64,000 nt of DNA from the NCBI GenBank assembly GCA_021808195.1, contig JAKBCE010000016.1:14227-78226 (forward strand), read 5' to 3'. A program made the position numbers and the translations under genes. Source of the stretch: Pseudomonadota bacterium. Lineage in GTDB: Bacteria > Pseudomonadota > Gammaproteobacteria > Steroidobacterales > Steroidobacteraceae. Positions 46,151 through 55,069 of this stretch are shown piece after piece. The notes under the pieces were generated by a model. It saw nothing but the letters and a program-made list of their open reading frames with translations. It was not told the origin of the DNA and searched no databases. Position 1 is the stretch's first letter. Every line of letters starts with the position of its first letter.

Positions 46151-46903
46151 TCAGCCCTTGGCCGCCTTCTTGCTGGTGCGCTCACGCATCGACTCCTTGC
46201 CCTGCAGGTGGATCTTGTGCGAGCAGTGGATGAGGCGGTCCATGATCGCGTCGGCGAGGGTGGGGTCGTTCAGGTACTCATGCCAGTGCTCGATCGGCAG
46301 TTGACTGGCGAGGATCGATGCCCGGGACCCGACGCGATCATCGAGGAGCTCGAGCAGGTCGTTGCGCTCGCGCGGGCCGATCGGGCTGATCGCGAAGTCG
46401 TCGATAATGAGCAGCTGGATCTTGGCGATGGCGGCGAGGCGCTTGCGGAAGCTGCCGTCGGCGTGACAGAGGCTGAGCTCCTCGAACAGGCGCGGTGCGC
46501 GCACGTACCAGGCGGAGAGGCCCGCACGGCACGCCTGATGCGCCAGAGCGCACGCCAGGTAGGTCTTGCCGGCGCCACATGCCCCGTGGATCAGCAGGTT
46601 CTGGCTCTGGCGGATCCACTCGCAGGAGGCGAGGCTGGCGAGCTGTGCGCGGTCGAGTCCGCCGCGTCCGCGGTAGTCGATGTCCTCGATCACGGCACCG
46701 CGCTCCTTGGGCTGGCAGGCCTTCCAGAGCCGCCCCATGCGGCTGTTTTCCCGGTGGGTCACCTCGCGCTCGAGCAGCAACGCGATACGCTCCTCGAAGG
46801 CGAGCTGCTGGGCGGCGGTGGTCGTCATCTGCTCGCTCAAGGCGAGCGCCATGCCGTGCAGCTTCAGGCGGTTCAGTGCATCGAGGGTGGGTTGGATGAG
46901 CAT
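46151..46903 (-). CDS. istB: IS21 helper ATPase IstB
   Basis: AAA+ ATPase that assists the IstA transposase in target selection. The 250-residue protein has Walker A GACGAGKTYLA at about residue 109 and Walker B LLIIDDFAISP at about 170, with the DnaC-like arrangement. The N-terminal helical region LDALNRLKLHGMALAL is typical. It overlaps the end of istA by 31 bases. A highly basic C-terminus (RERTSKKAAKG) is present. It looks intact. Confidence 0.95.
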   Translation of the reverse strand: MLIQPTLDALNRLKLHGMALALSEQMTTTAAQQLAFEERIALLLEREVTHRENSRMGRLWKACQPKERGAVIEDIDYRGRGGLDRAQLASLASCEWIRQSQNLLIHGACGAGKTYLACALAHQACRAGLSAWYVRAPRLFEELSLCHADGSFRKRLAAIAKIQLLIIDDFAISPIGPRERNDLLELLDDRVGSRASILASQLPIEHWHEYLNDPTLADAIMDRLIHCSHKIHLQGKESMRERTSKKAAKG

Positions 46904-48501
46904 GTCTCGTCATCTCCTTCGGTAGTGGACGGCGTAGCCGTCTGAGTGGTGCCACGGAAGTACTCCGCCCCGCGTACGTTCTCGTGCGAGCGCGAGGCGG
47001 TGGGCGCGGCCGTGTCCGCGCCGGGGAAGAGGTCCGGGTGCTGATCGAGCTTGGCCTCGAGGATCGCCTCGATGCGCTTGCGGGTCGGGGAGCCGATCGT
47101 CAGAGCCCGGCGAGAGGCCGCTTCCAGGCGCGCCTCGCCGTAGGTCTTGGCGAGGTTCAGGAGACCTAAGCACGTCCGATAGCCCTGCTCGGGGTGCGGC
47201 CGGTGGTCGAACTGCCACTGCACGACGGCGCGGGTGCCGGGGCCGATCTTCTCTCCCCAGGCGAGCAGTCGCCCCGGCGTCCACTGCGCATGCCGGCGGT
47301 GGGATTCCGGCATGTGCTCGGGCAAGGTGGTGTGCTTGCCGCGCTGGTAGGAGCGCGCGTGTGCCGCGATACGGCGTCCCTTGAACAGGCACTCGATGGC
47401 AGAGGCGGTCATGCGCACGAGCGCGTACTCACCGACCAGCTGATGCGGGACGCTGTAATAGTGCTCATCGGCCTCCACGTGATAGTCGATGCCGACCTTG
47501 GCTTTGCGCCACTCGGCGTACTCGTAGCGCCTCTCGGGGAGTGCCTTCATCGCAGGCCGGTCGATCGACTCGAAGGCCTCGGCGCGACAGCCGGGCAGCT
47601 TCTTGAACGGGCGATGGTTGAGCATGAGGAGGAGCTCGGCGATCGCGGCGTTGAGCTCGGGGAGCGAGAAGAACTGGCGGTTGCGCAGGCGCGCCAGGAT
47701 CCACCTCTGCACCACGAGCACGTGGTTCTCGACGATGGCTTTATCTTTCGGCGATTTCGGCCTCGCCGGAATAATTACACAACCAAAATGACGCGCCATA
47801 TCGGCGTAAGTTGAGTTCTCTTCCGGCTCGTAGCGACAGGCCCTCTTGATGGCGCTCTTCAAACAGTCAGGTGTCAGGATCTCGGGCACGCATCCCAGGT
47901 GCTCGAACATCCGCACGTGCGAGGCGATCCAGTCCGGCAGCTGCTGCGTCCAGGTGGCCTCCGCATAGGTGTACTTGCTCGCTCCCATCGAGGCGACAAA
48001 GATCTGCGCCTGCAGGATCTCGCCGGTCACGACGTTGATGACCGGCACGGTGTCGCCGCTATAGTCGATGAAGAGCTTCTCCCCGGCCCGATGGGTCTGG
48101 CGCATCGAGCGGGCAAGGCTCCCCTGGAAGCGCTGGTAGTGCCAGCAGAACTGGCTGTAGCGGTAGGCCCGCTCCCCGTGCGCGGCGTGGTACTCCTCCC
48201 AGAGCAGCTGCAGTGTCACCCCTTTGCGCTTGAGCTCCTGGTGCACGTACGCGTAATCGGCGTGCGTGTACTGCTCGCGCTGCACGACCTGGGGGTAAAG
48301 CAGCCGCTCGAGGGCCGCCTCGTCGAGCTCCTGCGGCAGCGGCCAGCCGAGGCCCTTCTGGATCGCCCGCTGCACGTAATTGCTCACGGCGCCCTTCGAG
48401 ACGCCGGTCGCCGCCGCGATCCGCTCATGACTCAATCGTGCCTCGAACTTCAGGCGCAGGACTTCTGTGATTTTGCGCATGGCACTCCGCTTGGCTGGCA
48501 T
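46873..48501 (-). CDS. istA: IS21 transposase IstA
   Basis: DDE transposase of 542 residues. The N-terminal helix-turn-helix is in LSHERIAAATGVSKGAVSNYV. The rve catalytic core begins KLFIDYSGDTVPV with the first Asp, has the second in EILTPDCLKSA and the Glu in SPKDKAIVENHVL. The C-terminal beta-barrel-like part includes YYSVPHQLVGEYALVR. It is the first gene of the istAB operon; an alternative ATG lies 7 codons downstream. The reading frame is uninterrupted, so the element may still be active. Confidence 0.95.
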   Translation of the reverse strand: MPAKRSAMRKITEVLRLKFEARLSHERIAAATGVSKGAVSNYVQRAIQKGLGWPLPQELDEAALERLLYPQVVQREQYTHADYAYVHQELKRKGVTLQLLWEEYHAAHGERAYRYSQFCWHYQRFQGSLARSMRQTHRAGEKLFIDYSGDTVPVINVVTGEILQAQIFVASMGASKYTYAEATWTQQLPDWIASHVRMFEHLGCVPEILTPDCLKSAIKRACRYEPEENSTYADMARHFGCVIIPARPKSPKDKAIVENHVLVVQRWILARLRNRQFFSLPELNAAIAELLLMLNHRPFKKLPGCRAEAFESIDRPAMKALPERRYEYAEWRKAKVGIDYHVEADEHYYSVPHQLVGEYALVRMTASAIECLFKGRRIAAHARSYQRGKHTTLPEHMPESHRRHAQWTPGRLLAWGEKIGPGTRAVVQWQFDHRPHPEQGYRTCLGLLNLAKTYGEARLEAASRRALTIGSPTRKRIEAILEAKLDQHPDLFPGADTAAPTASRSHENVRGAEYFRGTTQTATPSTTEGDDETCSSNPPSMH

Positions 48502-48660
48502 CGGCTTCTCCCGAGGTAAAAATCGGGCAGCTTAGCCAGCGGTGAGGGTCTAGCTCAGACCCGGCGGGATCATTCCGGGGGAACGTGACCGCGGATTCCG
48601 GGATCGTGACCGGCGATTCCGGGCAGAGGCCCAAAATCGGTCACCTTCCAGCGGAATGAG

Positions 48661-48690
48661 CGGTCACGTTCGGCCGGAACGGCCGGTCAC
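48661..48690 (-). repeat. IS21 right terminal inverted repeat
   Basis: Exact reverse complement of 45931-45960. A further degenerate copy (AATCAGCGGTCAC) follows outward before the presumed end at 48718. Confidence 0.85.
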
Positions 48691-48723
48691 GTTCGTCCGG
48701 AATCAGCGGTCACGATGGTCCGG

Positions 48724-49237
48724 AAAACGCAGATATAGATACGAAGTTCGGATTAGCGGGTTTTGATATATACCGAATCGTTCCGCCCATTGAGCTGGAC
48801 CCGTAGAGAGTTCCTTGCGGCCCCCGCAGAACCTCGACGCGAGCGAGATCAAACAGGCCCGCGTCGATTGCCGACGGTATTGGGATATTGTCGAGGTAAT
48901 AACCGATTACCCCGGCAGTGAATCCCGGGCTTCCTGATAACCCTCGAATCCCAACGGTGTATTGGCCGGGACCAGTCGTCGAGACATTGAGCCCGGGAAC
49001 CAACGAAGACAGATCGTACAGGCCTGCGATGTGAAGGTTCGTAATCTCGTTCGCCTGCACCACTGAAAGACTTATCGGCACCTTCATTTCATTTTGGGGA
49101 CGCTTCTGGGCAGTGACTACTATGGTCGCTAGCTCTTGGGCCCCAGCTTTTCCTGCTGACGCCACAAACAGCGCCGCCGCAAATGCAAGGACCACAAATA
49201 CAAGCGGTAGCATTCGTCGGTCGGATATTTGTCGCAT
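48724..49237 (-). pseudogene. TonB-dependent receptor, 5' fragment truncated at the IS21 element
   Basis: Only about 171 of the expected 700-800 residues remain. The signal peptide (LVFVVLAFAAALFVASAGKAGA) is followed by ATIVVTAQKRPQNEMKVPI, the usual start of the plug, then SSLVPGLNVSTTGPGQYTVG, IGYYLDNIPIPS and VEVLRGPQGTLYGSSSMGG, which are diagnostic plug motifs. The frame runs into the IS at VSISAF. No barrel sequence is found on the other side of the IS, so the insertion was followed by a deletion or inserted into an already broken gene. A G-rich ribosome site precedes the ATG. The protein would not form a receptor. Confidence 0.88.
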
Positions 49238-49294
49238 CTCCCCTCCCCCCTTGTGAAATAGATCTCTTTGGTGAGTATGCGCCGGGAGTTTTTA

Positions 49295-49304
49295 TATTGC
49301 AATA
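49295..49304. promoter_or_regulatory. Palindrome TATTGCAATA upstream of the TonB receptor fragment
   Basis: A perfect 10-base palindrome in an AT-rich leader between the XRE-cupin gene and the receptor fragment. Near-identical TATTGAAATA occurs at 53336 and at 59552, the latter upstream of the dehydrogenase gene. It is a candidate site for the XRE-cupin regulator. Confidence 0.35.
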
Positions 49305-49444
49305 ATTTGGAGCATTACGTTCGTAATTTCGAATTTTTAGGGCGTGCGTATTTAGTCAATAAAACCAATGGCTTATATGCACTAGGCCAAAAGGTTCAGT
49401 CGGGTGAACCGAGCAGATTTCATTTTTTATGTAATTCTGAGCGC

Positions 49445-50041
49445 TTAATAGGAGGGTGGGGTAGCAGCCCAGATAACCACCGTCTCAATCTGTCCAGGGT
49501 TGCCGTATCTATGGGGCAGAAGGCTGGGGAAACTGAAGCTATCACCTGCTTCCAGCAGCATCTTGGTGTCATCTAGAAAGAGCTCAAGCTGACCAGAGAT
49601 CACAAAGCCAGCTTCTTCACCCTCGTGCGTGTAGGGATCCACAAGTGTTGTCCCAGGGGCGAGTGTCGAGTAAAGGAGTGAGAGCTGCTTGACCGTGTCA
49701 CTCGTAAGTTGATAGTCGTCAATCCCTTCGGAAAAGCGGATGTGGTGCCGATCGCCTTTTCGGACAACGTACCGTGCTTCGTTCGCACCCTCACCGCTTT
49801 GGTCAAAGAACTGTCCGATCGTGACACCCAATGCGCGGCTTATGGCATACAGCGTCTTAACCGATGGCGAGCATATGTCGCGTTCGAGCTGGCTTAGGTG
49901 GCCGACTGATGTCCCAGAGAGAGCGGCAAGCTCCTTCAGAGTCATTCCACGCCTGTGGCGAAATTTTTTGAGCGTTCCTCCGACAACGCCATCCTGGTCT
50001 ACAAATTGGCTTTCTATATTGGACTTTTTTGTTTCTGACAT
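49445..50041 (-). CDS. XRE-family regulator with C-terminal cupin
   Basis: A 198-residue transcription factor. The helix-turn-helix is in MTLKELAALSGTSVGHLSQLE, and a cupin barrel follows (PYTHEGEEAGFVISGQLEL, then LEAGDSFSFPSLLPHRYGN). This layout is widespread among regulators of amino-acid, amine and purine catabolism, with the cupin binding the inducer. Starts are possible at 50041 and 50053; neither has a clear ribosome site. It lies upstream of the receptor fragment on the same strand and among transport and demethylation genes, whose regulator it may be. Confidence 0.88.
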   Translation of the reverse strand: MSETKKSNIESQFVDQDGVVGGTLKKFRHRRGMTLKELAALSGTSVGHLSQLERDICSPSVKTLYAISRALGVTIGQFFDQSGEGANEARYVVRKGDRHHIRFSEGIDDYQLTSDTVKQLSLLYSTLAPGTTLVDPYTHEGEEAGFVISGQLELFLDDTKMLLEAGDSFSFPSLLPHRYGNPGQIETVVIWAATPPSY

Positions 50042-50237
50042 ATGGATATACAAACCAGTATGTAAGTATCTTCAGCTACTCGGTTGCGCAACAGGTCTCC
50101 GAAGCGCGGCACAAGCTGTGGACTCGATCGAGTGAGGGTATCCAAATTTGGTGTGCGAGGGATTGCATGAGAGTCCGGAGCGCCTAGGCCAGACGAGAAA
50201 AATAGCATGGCGGCCAATGCCGCCCTGCCAAGCATTC

Positions 50238-51227
50238 CCTCTGAGCTGATCAATTGGATCAGCAGAGGATAGATTACCGCTGACGCGGCAAATGCTGCAT
50301 CCAGAACGTTTAAAAAGGCCCTGACCGAGCGATGCTTTGGGGCGGAATTCTCCCATCACTTGGGGTACGTCCCCGGCGCTGAGAAGCCCGTGGACGCGAG
50401 CAATCACCGAAACGGGATAAGCGCCAAGATTGTGCTCATCGAGGGCGGACCACCTCGGATCGACGGGCCCCCTGAACGCGACGGCAGCTCCGATCCAGCA
50501 TTGGTCCCCGAGAGCGATCAGCGATTCGACGGCTTCGACGAGAAGATCGTGGCCATGTACGCCCGGGGCATGACGGTGCGGGAGCTGCAGGGGTTTCTCA
50601 CCGTGCAATATGGCACGGGGGTCTTCCCGGAATTCGCCAGCTCCGTGACGGACGCTGCGGTGCGCAACGAGGCGGTTTCCTTGATCCTCGGCTTGCTGCC
50701 CCGTGGAACGCTCGACATTCTGGGCATTTGGATCCAGACCCCCGAGGCTGTCAAATTCTGGCTGAAGGTCTTCAAGGATCTCAAAACCCGCGTGGTTGGC
50801 GATATCCTGATCGCCCTCTCCGAAGGACTTAAGCGCACTCGCGATGCCCTCGCAGCACTGCTTCCGGTCAAGACGCTCCAGATCTGCATCCTGCATTTGA
50901 TCCGCAACAGCCTCGATCATCTGAGCTGGATGGGCCTCAAGGTCCTCGCGCAGGCGGTGTGGCGGCGAGCGTGGGATCCGGTCATACCGGTCTTCGCGCT
51001 CCCTCCGGAAATGCTCCGCGTGATTTATACGACCACCGCGATCGATAGCGTGACTGCTTGGCTGCACAAGACCATGAAGACGCGTAGTCATTTCCCGAGC
51101 GATGGTACCGCCACCAAGTGATCTGACTGGTGCTGAGGAACTTCACGGCCAACTGAAGCAAATCGGGCAAGAAGTGCAACCAGGCGATGCACCAGTTCGC
51201 GATTGCCTACGGAGAGCGGTCCACAAG
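50238..51227 (+). pseudogene. Decayed IS256-family (mutator) transposase
   Basis: The frame carries family segments in order: TFKKALTERCFGAEFSHHLG, then GAEKPVDASNHRNG, FDEKIVAMYARGMTVRELQG, FWLKVFKDLKTRVVGDILI, QICILHLIRNSLDH, AWDPVIPVFALPPEMLRVIY and TRSHFPSDGTATK. Two blocks are missing: about 35 residues after SSVTDA and about 50 before WRRAWDPV. A stop (TAG) precedes the N-terminal part, and after position 51118 the frame shifts to one with two TGA stops where Trp is expected. It cannot make a working transposase. Confidence 0.88.
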
Positions 51228-51366
51228 GAAATTCGGAAAGCAATAGACTGCTCCTGCCGCAATAGTTTCATCATAACCGGTCGTTGTGCCAGGGTGATTC
51301 AATACCGCCTCACGCGCAAAACTTCAGGCACACTTGCCCTCTGCTTGGAACGCGGTTCCCTGGAGT

Positions 51367-52854
51367 TCAGCTCGTTTGGGCATTGTACTTCGCGGGCCCG
51401 ATGCTCGTGATATTGCCGCCCCGTACCCCACTGGCTTTGCCTGGCTCAAGCCCCAAATCAGCCAGTCTGGCTGCGCGAGCATCGGCCTCCAGGTCTAGAG
51501 AGCGGCTAAACCAAATATAGATCCCCGCGGAAACCGGCAGGCCTACTAGCATCGACATGTCAGCGCCGCCGAGCCAACGAGCTATCGGTCCAGTATAAAT
51601 GCCCGTGCTGAAAAATGGGACCATCACCAAGAATCCGACGGCATAAGCGAGCAGGCCATGCCAATTCCATCGTCCGTACATGCCGTCAGGATTGAAGATC
51701 TCGCGTACGGAATAGTGTCCCTTTCTCACGAGATAGAAATCCACGAGATTGATTGCTGTCCACGGCGTGAACAGATACAGCAAGATGGTCAGCAGATCCG
51801 AAAAGCGGTGAATGAAGTTGCCAGAGGAATCGAGTGCAATTGTGCTAGTGGCGACAACTGTGCCAATGATCGTCATCACGCGCTTGCCGACACTACTCTT
51901 CAGCGGACTTATGGTGTCCCATATGCTCAGAAGCGTAAGCGACGCACCGTAAAAATTCAGCGTCGTAATAGTGACCAGCGTGAGCAGGGAACCTGCCATT
52001 AACATGGAGCCGAAATGCGGAAAGATAGAATCTGCCGTGTGCATCAATGCGGCTGACAGATCGACTTGCGGGTCGCTTGCCGCAGCGACACTACCCACCA
52101 GCATCATCCACGCGCCGCCCACAAATGCCCCAATATAGGTCCACCAGAACGAGGACCTCACACTAATTTCCCGCGGAAGGTATCGCGAGTAGTCAGAGAC
52201 ACAGATTGACCAAGTGAGCTGATAGGCAGCTGCGGCGAGCATTTGAGTCAAAAACGCGCTCAGGTTGAAAGTTTCAATGCTCCATTGAACCGATGGAAAT
52301 CTAAAAAGTACAACACCACCGAAAGAGAACACGCATAGCAACGCTATCATTAAAAGAGCAAGACCGCGTTGCGCTACATGGATTGCGTCATAACCGATTG
52401 CGGCCAAAGCGGCACCGAGAAGTCCAAAACCTATTACGCCTGCGGGGGACGTAGGCGAGATTGAGCCGGTCAATTCATGAATAGCCTGAATCGCCAAGAT
52501 TTGGTTGGATGCGATGTAGCCGACGTAGGTAACCAGCGCAAAGGCCCAGACCAGCAGTGCTCCTACGTAGCCGAACTGCGGTCGGGACTGAATCATCTGC
52601 GGCAAGCCTAGCTGGGGTCCCTGTGTCGAATGGAAGGCCATAAAGAACGTGCCGATGGCACAGCCCGTCAGCACCGCAATGGCAGTCCACAATAGATTGC
52701 CTCCGAGTGCAATACCAATCATTCCAACAGCGATGGTCGCGAGGTGAGCCTCCCCGGAGAACCACACTGGCCACAGGTGCCAAACCTTTCCGTGCCGTTC
52801 CGCCAACGGCACGTAATCGATCGAATGCGCTTCGATTAGCGTAGATTTTGTCAT
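51367..52854 (-). CDS. NCS1 family purine/cytosine-type permease
   Basis: Inner-membrane symporter of 495 residues with about 12 hydrophobic helices. Family features are WPVWFSGEAHLATIAVG, FHSTQGPQLGLPQMIQSRPQFGY split around helix 2-3, SDYSRYLP in the middle, and FYLVRKGHYSVREIFN near helix 10-11. NCS1 substrates include cytosine, hydantoins, allantoin, thiamine precursors and related ring compounds; this one cannot be assigned. The ATG at 52854 has GAGAGG about 9 bases upstream. It is intact, while the adjoining receptor and transposase genes are broken. It may supply substrate for the demethylation genes downstream of the IS remnants. Confidence 0.9.
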   Translation of the reverse strand: MTKSTLIEAHSIDYVPLAERHGKVWHLWPVWFSGEAHLATIAVGMIGIALGGNLLWTAIAVLTGCAIGTFFMAFHSTQGPQLGLPQMIQSRPQFGYVGALLVWAFALVTYVGYIASNQILAIQAIHELTGSISPTSPAGVIGFGLLGAALAAIGYDAIHVAQRGLALLMIALLCVFSFGGVVLFRFPSVQWSIETFNLSAFLTQMLAAAAYQLTWSICVSDYSRYLPREISVRSSFWWTYIGAFVGGAWMMLVGSVAAASDPQVDLSAALMHTADSIFPHFGSMLMAGSLLTLVTITTLNFYGASLTLLSIWDTISPLKSSVGKRVMTIIGTVVATSTIALDSSGNFIHRFSDLLTILLYLFTPWTAINLVDFYLVRKGHYSVREIFNPDGMYGRWNWHGLLAYAVGFLVMVPFFSTGIYTGPIARWLGGADMSMLVGLPVSAGIYIWFSRSLDLEADARAARLADLGLEPGKASGVRGGNITSIGPAKYNAQTS

Positions 52855-53335
52855 GTACCGTGGCCTCTCGCTCCGAATTTCGGAAAAGCGTCTGCTCGAC
52901 CATTCATAATTTATACTATTGTGAATTTCTGATAAAGCGCGCAAATTAGCATTCCAGCCATGATGGTCGCCATCGGAGCGACGCGACGCATGTAGGCCAA
53001 TTGGTCTACCGAGTGTCCGCCATGCCGCGCATGGGCGATCGGCTTCGCGCATCGCTTCCGGTTAGTCGCCGTCGGGCAGACTTCATGTGGATCGGCGCCC
53101 TTCTGCGGGCAGCCCAACATGTACCGGAGGCGGACCTCTGGGACCGACTTAAGGGGCACCGCTCGAAGCTCATGTGCACGCACTTCCGGCCAACGATGCT
53201 CGTCCGGCGCCAGGGGAATTCATTTGATCTTGCGGATAACCATGCCGGTCCTCCTCCCCCAGAGAGCGGCAGCGTCCATCTCATCTTGGCTAAAGCGCCC
53301 TGCCAATTTACAAAACTGAACTCCGACAGCATATT

Positions 53336-53345
53336 TATTGAAATA
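53336..53345. promoter_or_regulatory. TATTGAAATA motif, relic leader
   Basis: Shares TATTGAAATA-[CG]-TGAA with 59552-59566 upstream of the dehydrogenase gene, and lies about 190 bases before the FAD-motif relic. It is probably part of a decayed duplicate of that locus. Confidence 0.3.
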
Positions 53346-53520
53346 CTGAATTTTTGGGTATATCCTATAAATTTCAGGCATAGAACAGTTGCAGCGTGCC
53401 CTGCCTTCTCAGGTATTCCCGTCCAGTTGGCTTGTTTAGAGAGAAATGGGCGCTAACGCACAGCTCACACGGGGGCCTTAACGACAAATGTCATTGTCAT
53501 CTGATTCGCCTCCTCTGCCT

Positions 53521-53563
53521 ACGTGGTTATCGACGGTGCTGGGATCATCGGTTGCTCGGTGAA
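53521..53563 (+). pseudogene. Short relic of an FAD-dependent oxidoreductase N-terminus
   Basis: Fourteen codons read VVIDGAGIIGCSV and then reach TAA. Its DNA is similar to the Rossmann-motif segment of the dehydrogenase at 59680-59715 (VVIIGGGVIGCSI). Too short to be certain. Confidence 0.35.
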
Positions 53564-53867
53564 GTAACGGGGGAGCTTATCCGAAAGCGAAAATTCCAAA
53601 TCTTATCGGGAGCGATCGAGTGCCCGCGTGGGCGTTACTGCGGCCCTTCTGTCATTCCGAAGACGCTCGCTCAAGACCGTCGTGACACACCATGTCAGAT
53701 AACTACTGTGCCAACGTTAGTCGAACAAACTCAACTGGTAGCGCCGCCCCGGCGGTTTTGTCCATACGCGGTGTGCGTAAACAGCGGATCCCGCGGAGTG
53801 TTCTCAAACGGGATCAAGCTCAGCATCCGTAGATTCCCAGCATCGGCGCCTCCAGATTCCATCATTT

Positions 53868-54830
53868 TCATACGATCACCACGAGCACGCACGTGCATAA
53901 GGTGATCCAAAATGGACGCTTGACGGCATTCTCCGGGATGCCGAGGAACGCCTTGATCCGCAGGTGCTGCTTGATCCATTCAAAGCACAGCTCCGCTGGT
54001 AAGCACATCTTAAAGAGCTCGCAGACCGTGTGTGGCTCCAGGTTCAGATGATTGCTGATGGACAGCGACTTCCTTCCGATGTCGGGATCGTTAAAGCGAA
54101 CGCGGCGCAGCGGGTTCGGATGACCTTGCTTGGAATAGAACACGGGCAAAGTAATTCTATGGTGCCAAATCACCCCACCGCTGAACTCGGTCTTGCGTCA
54201 TTCCAGTCGGTTGACGCGCATGCCTCGTTTAACCCGGGTCACAAAAAGCGTTGCGGTCTGAAAGAATCGCGCTACGCGCTCGAAATCGAGGCAAACACGA
54301 TCGGCGATGTAGAAGGCATCAGCCTCGAGCATAAACTCGTCGAGGATGCTGACGTCGTGGGGCTTCCTATCGCTCGTTTGCAAAGAACTCAGAATATTTG
54401 CGCTCAGCTCGAGCAGTATGTGGAGGTTGACAAACGATTTAATCAATCGAACTGGTACGCACGGGAACAACGGCAGGCACATTTCGGCGGTAGAGGAGTC
54501 AAGCGCGTCCCCCGTATTATCCAGTTCAACTTCGCGCGGACCGCTCGCATAGAGCTTGCGATTCGAGCCGATAATCCGTTGGGAAAATTCGGCGTTGACG
54601 CGACAATCTCATACGACATTGGCTTCTGCCGGCATGTTGCTGCCAACCTGAGAACGCAACCCCATGTTCCCAAGCTCGTCGGGCGCGGTGCGAAGACACG
54701 CCTCGATGTTGCGCAGACTCTCTCGAAAAGTCCGCTGTGCGAAACTCATGACCAGCAACTGTTTAAGCAGGCGATGCTCTTGGCCTTGAAACTCCCTTTA
54801 TGACGGGCCACACACTGACGAAATGTCGTC
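53868..54830 (-). pseudogene. Decayed IS4-family transposase
   Basis: The minus strand carries family pieces in order over three frames: TTFRQCVARHKGSFKAKS, then VMSFAQRTFRESLRNIEACL and DELGNMGLRSQVGSN (N-terminal DUF4372-like part), DVSILDEFMLEADAFYIADR, CLDFERVARFFQTATLFVTR (catalytic region), and finally CFEWIKQHLRIKAFLGIPEN, the C-terminal Glu-containing signature. Frameshifts and stops separate them. Confidence 0.85.
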
Positions 54831-55069
54831 AGCGGAAAGTGCGCGGCTATGTGCGCGAAAATCCACTTCCCGATATTCAAGGAGACCTCGGCGTGGGCGC
54901 TAAATCGGCGCCAATTTGCCGCATGTGATGCTCAAATCGAGACCAAAGAGATGGTCGAAAGTCCCTTCATACTAGAGCTTTTCCGCGGCCGTCAGCGAGC
55001 AACACTTGGGCAGCAGTGACTCGCATTATCGAAGCTCGTCATAAGATTACAACATCAGGAGATATTTTA

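Larger units (their letters stand above)
45926..48718 (-). mobile_element. IS21-family insertion sequence, apparently complete (2793 bp)
   Basis: Contains istA and istB in one overlapping operon. Both ends, read inward, align from C-[GC]-A-T-[TC]-GTGACCG and carry two tandem related repeats, as IS21 elements do. The flanking pentamer TCCGG is present at 45921-45925 and 48719-48723, consistent with the 4-8 bp duplication of the family. Further GTGACC-type repeats lie inside each end. The ends were set by this alignment and could be off by a few bases. Confidence 0.75.
52855..53867. other. Region with remnants but no intact gene
   Basis: It begins with the promoter region of the permease gene. 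A plus-strand stretch at 53521-53563 reads VVIDGAGIIGCSV, close to the FAD-binding start of the dehydrogenase at 59.6 kb. TATTGAAATA at 53336-53345 and the following bases resemble the dehydrogenase upstream region too. The rest has no recognisable coding sequence. Confidence 0.45.

Noticed and set aside
50072..51091. 339-codon minus-strand frame
   Set aside because: It is antisense to the IS256 transposase relic and has no recognisable domain.
50238..51227. TGA read as Trp (recoding) in the IS256 relic
   Set aside because: Intact genes in the window end in TGA and other parts of the relic are deleted, so simple decay explains the stops.
54030..54803. 257-codon plus-strand frame
   Set aside because: The opposite strand carries ordered IS4 transposase motifs, so this frame is a shadow of the relic.
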